DNA of 5,032 bases from Chloroflexota bacterium (lineage in GTDB: Bacteria > Chloroflexota > Dehalococcoidia > Dehalococcoidales > WRFJ01): positions 1-5,032 of the forward strand of contig WRFJ01000078.1 in NCBI GenBank assembly GCA_009778865.1, written 5' to 3'. The notes beneath the pieces are model-generated. The model did not search any database and was not told the DNA's origin. It was given only the letters and a program-made list of their open reading frames with translations. Shown in pieces: positions 1 to 5,032 of this stretch. Both the position numbers and the translations under genes were made by a program. Position 1 is the first letter of the stretch; each line of letters opens with the position of its first letter.

Positions 1-847
1 GCTCCATTACCTGTTCATAATAACTGTCACTGGTGGTGATAAATACGCTTTGCGCCAAGGGGTCATGCTCAGCTTGCGCCAGTATTTCAGAAGCCACCAA
101 AACAGCATCGGCTGTCTGGTCAGCTATAATCATAGCTTCAGATGGTCCCTGCAGGCCGTCTATATTGACGGCACCGTAGACTGCTTTTTTAGCTAAAGTA
201 ACATATATATTGCCGGGACCGCATATAACATCAGCTTTGGGTAAGCTTTCAGTACCAAAAGCAACAGCAGCAATGCCTTGAGCACCACCTACCGCAAACA
301 CTCTGTCTACACCGGCTATAGAAGCTGCTGCCAGCGTCACCGCTGTCACGCCGCCGTTATCTGACGGCGGAGTAAGCAATATTACTTCCTTAACACCGGC
401 TACTCTAGCCAGAGTAGCTGTCATTAGTACTGAGGAAGGATAAAAAGCACGTCCGCCGGGGGCGTAAACTGCTGCTACATCCACGGGCAGTAATTTCTGA
501 ACACCGCCCATATCTTGAATAGCTTTTTTGAGACCTGCTAATTGCTTTTGGTGATATTTTTTAATGCGCTCATAAGCTTTTTGCATAGCCTTAAGCAGAT
601 CGTTATCCACCTGTTTAAAAGCTTGTTTAATTTGCTGTTTACTTACCTCTAAAGATTTTAAAGACACTTTATCAAAGAGTAAAGTATATTCCTTAACAGC
701 CTTGTCGCCGCGCGCCTTAACATCAAAAACAATCTCTCTTACGGCCTGCTCTTTAACAGCCACTTCGGGAGTAAAAAAATAATCCTGTTTGCGACGATTA
801 AGTTTTTCTTTTAAAGAGGTAAAACCATTAATTTTGTTTATATTCAT
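1..847 (-). CDS. hisD: Histidinol dehydrogenase, N-terminal two thirds (cut by window edge)
   Basis: The gene encodes the NAD-dependent, zinc-containing cytosolic enzyme that oxidises L-histidinol through histidinal to L-histidine, the last two steps of histidine synthesis. The reading frame is open from an ATG at 847-845 to the left edge and gives 282 residues of an expected 425-435. Visible family motifs are VYAPGGRAFYPSSVLM (about 127-142), the glycine-rich GGAQGIAAVAFGTE (187-200), ICGPGNIYV (208-216), IDGLQGPSEAMIIAD (229-243) and AQAEHD (257-262). Gln258 and His261 match two of the zinc ligands known from enteric HisD. The remaining ligands and catalytic Glu-His pair lie beyond the window. 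The usual AGPSE signature here reads QGPSE. The start overlaps the end of hisG by 20 bp and is preceded by GAGAAAG about five bases upstream, so translational coupling is likely. Identification is firm; only the end is missing. Confidence 0.96.
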   Translation of the reverse strand, partial: MNINKINGFTSLKEKLNRRKQDYFFTPEVAVKEQAVREIVFDVKARGDKAVKEYTLLFDKVSLKSLEVSKQQIKQAFKQVDNDLLKAMQKAYERIKKYHQKQLAGLKKAIQDMGGVQKLLPVDVAAVYAPGGRAFYPSSVLMTATLARVAGVKEVILLTPPSDNGGVTAVTLAAASIAGVDRVFAVGGAQGIAAVAFGTESLPKADVICGPGNIYVTLAKKAVYGAVNIDGLQGPSEAMIIADQTADAVLVASEILAQAEHDPLAQSVFITTSDSYYEQVME

Positions 848-2255
848 TTTCTTTCTCTAAAGCTATTTTTAGTCTGCCTACTATATCGTCTATCATAGCC
901 TTTTTATCGGGACTTTTAAGGCTGGCTTCATTAGCGATAATACAAGCCGTAGACTCAAAAATAGTCTCAATAATCTTTAGATTATTACGTTTAATAGTAC
1001 CGCCGGTTTCGGTGTTTTCTACCATAACATCAGCATCATCTGGTAAAAAGGCCTCGGTAGCACCCCAAGTGGGAATAATACGATAGTTGCCAAAACGCAT
1101 ACGGCTAGCATAATCATCGGCTACTGCCGTATACTCACTGCAAATACGCACGCCTTTATTCCGGAAATAAGCAGCCAGTTCTTCGGAAGTTTCGACCGGC
1201 ACATCATTATGCACAGCAGCCACTATGCGCACCCAGCCGTATTTTAAGTCTAAGAGCTCTCTTACCGGACTGTTGGGAAAGTTTAATTTATGAGCAATCA
1301 GCCAGTCGCGTCCGGTAATAGCAATATCAAAACTGCCGTTAGCCACCTGAAAGGTCATATCTTGAGGGCGGATGAGTTTAAATAAAGTATTATTATAAAC
1401 TGGACTGCTCGGCCTTCTTTCGCCGACCGCCGGATAATTGATCATTTCAATGCCGGCAGCGTCAAAAATCCTTTTAACATGCGGTTGCTGGTGGCCATCC
1501 GGCAAAGCCATTTTCAACTCACCGCCCTTCTCTTCCCAGACACGGCCTTGCACTGACACAACAGGCTTATCCAAAGTCTTTTCTTCAACAGCCATATCTT
1601 TGGCCGCTTTTAAAAGCGGCTGCAAGAGTGCACTTAAATCTTTGCCCTGCAAAGATTTTTTATTGATTATTAAACAGGCATGATACTCCAGCACTGTGAA
1701 AACCGGCAGTAAACCCAATTCGGCTAAAGCCTGTGAGTTTTTGGCGGGAATAACAGCCAATTCAGCATTTTCCGGCGGGTAGGCATCGGCTGAACCCCAC
1801 AAGGGATAAATGGAGAATAGTTTAAGACGCAACCGTTCGGCTACACCCTCGGCTAAAGATGGATATTCACTGGCAATGCGAAAATTGCCGATAAAAGCCT
1901 GCAGATCTTCCTCATTTTTAAAGCCGCTTTTAGCAGAAGCAGCAGCATATAAAGTACCGTAACCATAAGCAAAATCAGCTGCTTTAACAATATCACAATT
2001 AGGATGGCGAGTTAGATATTCGTTAACCCAGTCCAAACCGCACACGCCCATATCGTAATTACCGGCAGCTACCTGCACAGCAATATCTTTTTCATGAAAC
2101 ATCTTGCCGGTAAATTCGGGGTAAGAACTAGACTGCATGGCATATAAGCGGGCTTCTTTAGTATAACCATCCATGCCCCAACCAGCACCGTTTAAAAGAG
2201 CTGCTGTCTTTTCCAGCAACCGCCCTTTAGGTAAAGCTGCTTTAAGATTGTTCAT
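828..2255 (-). CDS. hisG: Tandem (two-core) ATP phosphoribosyltransferase, catalytic subunit
   Basis: HisG condenses ATP with PRPP to form phosphoribosyl-ATP and PPi, the committed step of histidine synthesis. At 475 residues the protein is about twice the short HisG (about 205-215) and far longer than the long form (about 290-300). Two HisG cores can be read. Core 1 (about 1-222) has ALPKGRLLEK (7-16), GNYDMGVCGLDW (65-76), RIASEYPSL (126-134), WGSADAYPP (153-161) and EYHACLIIN (190-198). Core 2 (about 247-470) has ALPDGH (250-255), LIRPQD (294-299), GSFDIAITGRDW (307-318), RICSEY (370-375), WGATEAFLPDDADVMVENTETGGTI (397-421, given in part: WGATEAF and ENTETGGTI) and ESTACIIAN (434-442). 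A linker rich in charged residues joins them. Core 1 lacks the PRPP loop (PAKNSQAL instead of a TGxT motif), while core 2 has lost PKGRL. The start overlaps hisZ by 14 bp, with GGCGGG six bases upstream. Catalytic competence is inferred from its operon position and from core 2's intact loop. Confidence 0.9.
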   Translation of the reverse strand: MNNLKAALPKGRLLEKTAALLNGAGWGMDGYTKEARLYAMQSSSYPEFTGKMFHEKDIAVQVAAGNYDMGVCGLDWVNEYLTRHPNCDIVKAADFAYGYGTLYAAASAKSGFKNEEDLQAFIGNFRIASEYPSLAEGVAERLRLKLFSIYPLWGSADAYPPENAELAVIPAKNSQALAELGLLPVFTVLEYHACLIINKKSLQGKDLSALLQPLLKAAKDMAVEEKTLDKPVVSVQGRVWEEKGGELKMALPDGHQQPHVKRIFDAAGIEMINYPAVGERRPSSPVYNNTLFKLIRPQDMTFQVANGSFDIAITGRDWLIAHKLNFPNSPVRELLDLKYGWVRIVAAVHNDVPVETSEELAAYFRNKGVRICSEYTAVADDYASRMRFGNYRIIPTWGATEAFLPDDADVMVENTETGGTIKRNNLKIIETIFESTACIIANEASLKSPDKKAMIDDIVGRLKIALEKENEYKQN

Positions 2256-3513
2256 ACTTGCCCGCCAAGATCTCTATTACCTCTTCAACGCACACTGCAG
2301 TAGTCTGTTCAAGGCTACCGCTGTCAACAATGGTGAACACGCCATCATCGCCGCAGCATACGCAATGATCATAGCCGCTACGACAAGAACAGCAACACTC
2401 ATAATCGCCGGCAGTGCAACATTCGTCTTCATCTCCGATAACAGCGTTAAAACCATCTTCGCGCAGTTGCGCTGCTATATCAAAACAGTCTTTAGCCGCT
2501 AAAGCGTTAACATTAACCAGCACAGTAGGTGCAGCCGTAGCCGCTATTTCTTCACTATCAACATAACCCATTAAGTAATCCACATACAAAGCAAAGCCAG
2601 CCGCCGGCGTATTGTCACCACCTAGCGTGGGAATCAGTTTGTCGTAGCGACCTCCGCCGCCTACGTTTTGGCCGGCAACATATACTCTAAACATCATACC
2701 GGTATAGTATTCAAAACCTTTGCCTATGGTAAAATCCACTTCATAATTTACGCCGATAGCTGACAGTATATCGCACAGATTGGCCAGATCTTTAACTTCA
2801 TCGGCATTGCCTAGATCTTGCCCTAAAGCAGCCACAAGGTTTTTAACATAAGCTGACGAAGAACCACCTACCGACAGTAAAGTCTGCAGTTTCTTATAGG
2901 CTTGTCCGTCATTGATGATAGTCTGAATAATGTCTTTCTTATCATTTAAAATAGCATTAAAAACGTCCTCGCGTTCTTTTGGGCTAAGACCCATTTCTTC
3001 CAGCGAACGGCGTATAAGACCGGCATGGGACAGCTTTATTTGGACATCTTCTCTGCCTAAGCGTTGTAATACATCTGCGGCCATGTTGATAAGTTCGCTG
3101 TCAGCCACTACACCACCTTTGCCGATAAGCTCGGCTCCGAATTGCAGGCGTTCGCGGTTCTTGTTTTCGTTAACATCAAATACATATATGGGAGTACTAT
3201 AGATAAAACGAGCTACACCTTCACTGTACTCATTGATATAATGACGTACAGCCGGTATAGTAGAATCAGGACGCATGACCACCCGCGAACCAGTCCAACC
3301 GTCCCAATCCAAAAAAGAATAGGCGCGGCGCAACATGCCGGGCGTAAGAGTGCCGGCCTGAGTAAACAAATGTAAATATTCTAAAGCCGGCGTACGTATT
3401 TCTTCATAACCCCATTCTTCACCGCATAAACGAAAAATATCTTCTACGCAGCGAAAACGGGTCATATCATTACCGGTCAAATCGTTAAAGCCTTTACACT
3501 TGTTAAGTTCCAT
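2242..3513 (-). CDS. hisZ: ATP phosphoribosyltransferase regulatory subunit (HisRS paralogue) with a Cys-rich C-terminal segment
   Basis: HisZ is a catalytically inactive relative of histidyl-tRNA synthetase that binds HisG and mediates activation and histidine feedback inhibition. The 423 residues include RPDST with Arg90 (motif 2 region, 81-90), ERLQFGAELIG (121-131), GKGFEYYTGMMF (264-275), VGGGGRYDKL (284-293) and AAGFALYVDYL (304-314, motif 3 position). HisRS normally has Arg in an RG-YYTG motif; here it is Lys265, and motif 2 is HisZ-like, which argues against a true synthetase. Length fits HisZ proteins that keep a C-terminal anticodon-binding-like domain (about 328-418). That domain contains nine cysteines between residues 365 and 387, not a feature I know from the family. 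The ATG start has GGGGAG six bases upstream and its own promoter. HisZ usually accompanies short HisG; here the partner is a double-length HisG. hisS itself is not in the window. Confidence 0.92.
   Translation of the reverse strand: MELNKCKGFNDLTGNDMTRFRCVEDIFRLCGEEWGYEEIRTPALEYLHLFTQAGTLTPGMLRRAYSFLDWDGWTGSRVVMRPDSTIPAVRHYINEYSEGVARFIYSTPIYVFDVNENKNRERLQFGAELIGKGGVVADSELINMAADVLQRLGREDVQIKLSHAGLIRRSLEEMGLSPKEREDVFNAILNDKKDIIQTIINDGQAYKKLQTLLSVGGSSSAYVKNLVAALGQDLGNADEVKDLANLCDILSAIGVNYEVDFTIGKGFEYYTGMMFRVYVAGQNVGGGGRYDKLIPTLGGDNTPAAGFALYVDYLMGYVDSEEIAATAAPTVLVNVNALAAKDCFDIAAQLREDGFNAVIGDEDECCTAGDYECCCSCRSGYDHCVCCGDDGVFTIVDSGSLEQTTAVCVEEVIEILAGKYEQS
2353..2421 (-). other. Cysteine-cluster segment within HisZ
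   Basis: Residues 365-387 of HisZ contain nine cysteines in the pattern CC-x6-CCC-x-C-x6-C-x-CC. Two C-x2-G-x3-C units (366-373 and 377-384) sit 11 residues apart, suggesting a degenerate 11-residue repeat. The frame is continuous with recognisable HisZ-type sequence on both sides (LREDGFNAVIG before, DDGVFTIVD after), so a single frameshift does not explain it. Metal or Fe-S binding is possible but inferred only from composition. Confidence 0.7.
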
Positions 3514-3519
3514 CAGTAT

Positions 3520-3525
3520 CTCCCC
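3520..3525 (-). promoter_or_regulatory. Strong ribosome-binding site of hisZ
   Basis: GGGGAG on the minus strand ends six bases before the hisZ ATG at 3513-3511. It is the best Shine-Dalgarno match in the window and fixes the hisZ start. hisG and hisD have weaker sites and overlap the gene before them, consistent with coupled translation. Confidence 0.7.
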
Positions 3526-3550
3526 GTTTTATATAAGTTTAATCGTTTTA

Positions 3551-3578
3551 ATTATATCAATTCCAAACATTACTTCAA
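3551..3578 (-). promoter_or_regulatory. Probable promoter of the hisZGD operon
   Basis: On the minus strand TTGAAG (3578-3573, four of six consensus bases) is followed after 16 bases by a perfect TATAAT (3556-3551). Transcription would start near 3544, giving a leader of about 30 nt to the hisZ ATG. It lies between birA and hisZ, so the his genes need not depend on birA transcription. The short leader leaves no room for a T-box or a His-codon attenuator. Confidence 0.6.
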
Positions 3579-3600
3579 AACATAGCTGTTGTTCTGCAGG

Positions 3601-4383
3601 TTAATTTAAGCAGACATCACCATTACTAACGGTATGCATATTTCCAGTGTTATCTTTGAGCAAGAGTTGCCCCTGAATATTAACATCTACAGCTAAACCA
3701 TGAATATAATTGCCATCATCTAAGCATACGTACACATAATTGCCTAGAAAAGATAAATGTGATTTCCATAACTTGAAAATACTATCGGCATCTTCATTTA
3801 TGTAAAGTTCATTAAATTCTTGTAGAAAAACAGCTGTTACTTCGTTTAAATCCAGCACTTGGCCTAATATGCCGCTCATAGATATAGCGTTATCGGCTAA
3901 AGACTGGTGTTCTTTGACATTGAAGTTGACATTTAAACCTACACCGCAAATGGCTGTGGTATACCCATTTTGGCTATACCCTTCAATAAGTGTGCCGCAT
4001 ATTTTTTTAGCACCTACCAGCACATCATTGGGCCACTTAAAAGTGGCCTTGATACCGTACTTTTGCAGCATCTTTTGTACAGCTAAAGCACACACCGCAA
4101 ACAATAAAGGCATTTGCTCTTTACTTGGTTTAAGTATCAGTGAAATATATATATTACCTGGCGGGCTAAACCATACTCTCTCAAAACGGCCATGTCCGGC
4201 ACTCTGCTTAGAGGCTAATACTACGGTGCCCTCAATAGCCCCCGCAAAGGCCAAAGAACGAGCATACTGCATAGTTGACGACACTTCGTCATAAATATAA
4301 ATTTGCTGCCCTATTATAATGTCCGGTATCCTTTGTTTGATCTTATTGGCATCGTATACGTTCATACGGTCAATATAACACAA
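3601..4383 (-). CDS. birA: Biotin--[acetyl-CoA-carboxylase] ligase, monofunctional (no HTH)
   Basis: This enzyme activates biotin with ATP to biotinyl-AMP, releasing PPi, and transfers biotin to the carrier lysine of acetyl-CoA carboxylase and other biotin enzymes. The 260 residues contain EVSSTM (33-38), the biotinyl-AMP loop SAGHGRFERVW (61-71), KWPNDVLV (116-123), KKICGTLIEG (126-135, with the biotin-site lysine), GVGLNVN (147-153) and a C-terminal SH3-like domain (about 205-260, WKSHLSFLG to NGDVCL). No N-terminal winged helix is present, so unlike E. coli BirA it should not repress biotin genes. The loop differs from GRGRxGRxW, with His64 for Arg and Glu68 for Gly. The chosen start is a TTG at 4383-4381, with AAAGAG five bases upstream; the ATG at 4365-4363 is the alternative but has no ribosome-binding site. 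The gap to hisZ is 87 bp, so co-transcription with his genes is possible. Confidence 0.92.
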   Translation of the reverse strand: MCYIDRMNVYDANKIKQRIPDIIIGQQIYIYDEVSSTMQYARSLAFAGAIEGTVVLASKQSAGHGRFERVWFSPPGNIYISLILKPSKEQMPLLFAVCALAVQKMLQKYGIKATFKWPNDVLVGAKKICGTLIEGYSQNGYTTAICGVGLNVNFNVKEHQSLADNAISMSGILGQVLDLNEVTAVFLQEFNELYINEDADSIFKLWKSHLSFLGNYVYVCLDDGNYIHGLAVDVNIQGQLLLKDNTGNMHTVSNGDVCLN

Positions 4384-4421
4384 AAAAACTCTTTTTAAAA
4401 TGTTTTATCAGTCTTTAAGTC

Positions 4422-4451
4422 TTGACAATAACCTAAACTTAAAATGATAAT
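4422..4451 (+). promoter_or_regulatory. Probable promoter of ppa
   Basis: A perfect TTGACA (4422-4427) is followed after 18 bases by GATAAT (4446-4451, five of six consensus bases); with 17-base spacing the -10 would read TGATAA. Transcription would start near 4458, leaving a leader of about 59 nt that includes the hairpin and short upstream ORF described separately. Confidence 0.65.
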
Positions 4452-4487
4452 AAACTTGCCAAAATATAACATACAAAATAAATAATA

Positions 4488-4520
4488 ATGGCGGCGGTAA
4501 ATTCTACCGCTACGAAATGA
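4488..4520 (+). other. Possible 10-codon upstream ORF before ppa
   Basis: An ATG at 4488-4490 opens a short frame encoding MAAVNSTATK and stopping at TGA 4518-4520, which overlaps the ppa ATG as ATGA. This is the arrangement of termination-reinitiation coupling. No Shine-Dalgarno sequence precedes the ATG, only A/T-rich bases, and the peptide has no recognisable feature, so it may be chance. Confidence 0.25.
4494..4510 (+). promoter_or_regulatory. Small hairpin immediately upstream of the ppa start
   Basis: GCGGTA (4494-4499) and TACCGC (4505-4510) form a perfect 6-bp stem with a 5-base loop, ending six bases before the ppa ATG. No U-tract follows, so it is not a terminator. It sits where a ribosome-binding site would be expected and could modulate ppa translation. 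Function is inferred. Confidence 0.4.
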
Positions 4521-5017
4521 GAAAAATGGTTAAAAATATTAAAGAACGAGATGCCGAAGCTATTATAGAAATTCCCAAGGGGCATCGCAATAAATACGAA
4601 ATAGACATAGAGACCGGTAAAATACGCCTAGACCGAGTGCTTTATTCTTCAATACACTACCCTTCCGATTATGGTTTCATCAGCAATACTTTGGCCGAAG
4701 ACGGAGATGCTCTGGATGTTATCGTGATGATGGAAGAGCCCACTTTCCCCGGCTGCCACATAGATATCCGTATTATCGGCGTTTTAGTGATGAAAGACGA
4801 AAAAGGTCTAGACGAAAAAGTTTTGGCAGTACCAATAGCTGACCCACGCTATAAAGATGTACACGATATCACTGATGTGCGCCGGCATCATCTAGTGGAA
4901 ATAGAGCATTTCTTCCAGACTTACAAAGAACTAGAAGATAAATCAAGCACAGTAATTGGTTGGCAAGATGCCGAAGCAGCTAAAGAACTGCATCAAAAAT
5001 ACAGCCTGCTGGGATAA
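4517..5017 (+). CDS. ppa: Family I inorganic pyrophosphatase
   Basis: This soluble cytosolic enzyme hydrolyses PPi to two phosphates using Mg2+, pulling biosynthetic reactions forward. The 166 residues are a usual length for the bacterial family. All main active-site residues can be placed by comparison with the E. coli enzyme: Glu18, Lys26 and Glu28 in EIPKGHRNKYE, Arg40, Tyr48 and Tyr52 in HYPSDYG, Asp62/Asp64/Asp67 in the signature DGDALDV (Pro to Ala at the variable position), Asp94, Asp99 and Lys101 in DEKGLDEK, and Tyr136-Lys137. The start is uncertain: ATG at 4517 has no ribosome-binding site, and the ATG at 4526 (residue 4) has only GAG four bases upstream. The frame is open further upstream to 4454 but offers no ATG, GTG or TTG that I can see. 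It diverges from birA and is probably monocistronic within the window. Confidence 0.96.
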   Translation: MRKMVKNIKERDAEAIIEIPKGHRNKYEIDIETGKIRLDRVLYSSIHYPSDYGFISNTLAEDGDALDVIVMMEEPTFPGCHIDIRIIGVLVMKDEKGLDEKVLAVPIADPRYKDVHDITDVRRHHLVEIEHFFQTYKELEDKSSTVIGWQDAEAAKELHQKYSLLG

Positions 5018-5025
5018 ACCCAGTA
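5007..5025 (+). terminator. Possible ppa terminator stem (incomplete)
   Basis: CTGGG (5009-5013) and CCCAG (5019-5023) pair across a 5-base loop that includes the ppa stop codon. A G-U pair and a U-A pair extend the stem to 7 bp. The window ends seven bases later, so a following U-tract cannot be seen and the call is tentative. Confidence 0.3.
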
Positions 5026-5032
5026 AACGATA

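Larger units (their letters stand above)
4384..4516. promoter_or_regulatory. Divergent birA/ppa intergenic region
   Basis: This 133-bp A/T-rich gap must hold the start signals of both birA (leftward) and ppa (rightward). The ppa promoter is clear. For birA I see only weak candidates, such as TTGTAT-18-TATTAT read on the minus strand. A 7-bp inverted repeat, TTTAAGT (4414-4420) and ACTTAAA (4437-4443), flanks the ppa -35 element. TAAACTT occurs twice as a direct repeat (4434-4440 and 4451-4457). Confidence 0.6.

Noticed and set aside
1438..1683. Plus-strand open frame of 81 codons opposite the hisG linker and core junction
   Set aside because: It is antisense to HisG and no protein family is recognisable.
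2173..2502. Plus-strand open frame of 109 codons opposite the hisG/hisZ junction
   Set aside because: It lies antisense to two well-supported genes, has no recognisable domain, and its composition reflects the opposite-strand codons.
2930..3375. Two overlapping plus-strand open frames opposite hisZ
   Set aside because: They are antisense shadows of conserved HisZ coding sequence, with no domain and no plausible start signals.
2242..3513. Reading this gene as a true histidyl-tRNA synthetase (hisS)
   Set aside because: The usual RG-YYTG arginine is a lysine, motif 2 is HisZ-like, and the gene overlaps hisG in a his operon.
3581..3600. Possible birA terminator in CTGCAGAACAACAGC just after the birA stop
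   Set aside because: The pairing is short and imperfect and there is no U-tract.
3869..4294. Plus-strand open frame of 141 codons opposite birA
   Set aside because: It is fully antisense to the biotin ligase with its conserved motifs and shows no family signature of its own.
1..5032. Frequent CTAAAG/CTTTAG words throughout the window
   Set aside because: They fall in coding sequence at Leu (TTA) and Ala codons, mostly in minus-strand genes, and show no regular spacing; codon preference explains them.

Overview
The window carries the front part of a leftward (minus-strand) histidine-biosynthesis operon, with a biotin-ligase gene upstream of it and a divergent inorganic pyrophosphatase gene at the right end. 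Reading in the direction of transcription on the minus strand, the order is birA-like ligase (4383-3601), hisZ (3513-2242), hisG (2255-828) and hisD (847 to beyond the left edge). On the plus strand, ppa runs 4517-5017. The hisZ-hisG-hisD order, the presence of HisZ, A/T-rich intergenic DNA and moderate overall GC (mid-40s % by eye) suggest a Bacillota-like anaerobe. This is inference, and no 16S or other decisive marker is present.

The his genes overlap by 14 bp (hisZ/hisG) and 20 bp (hisG/hisD), so they are very probably one translationally coupled transcript. A good sigma70-type promoter (TTGAAG-16-TATAAT) and a strong ribosome-binding site (GGGGAG) lie in the 87-bp gap between birA and hisZ, so the his genes can be transcribed independently of birA. 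The predicted leader is about 30 nt, too short for a T-box or a classical attenuator. Control is therefore more likely through HisZ-mediated feedback or a factor not visible here. HisG and HisZ together catalyse the first step (ATP + PRPP to phosphoribosyl-ATP) and HisD the last two (histidinol to histidine). The PPi made in the first step is the substrate of the divergent Ppa, and the biotin ligase also makes PPi.

The most unusual gene is hisG. It encodes a 475-residue protein made of two complete HisG-like catalytic cores in tandem. Each half has lost a different conserved motif: the first lacks the PRPP-binding TGxT loop, the second lacks the N-terminal PKGRL motif. This looks like an ancient duplication and fusion with specialisation of the halves, working next to a HisZ. 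HisZ itself has an unusual cluster of nine cysteines in 23 residues in its C-terminal domain. The 133-bp birA/ppa divergent region holds a consensus-like ppa promoter, a dyad around its -35 element, and a small hairpin and possible 10-codon upstream ORF directly before ppa.
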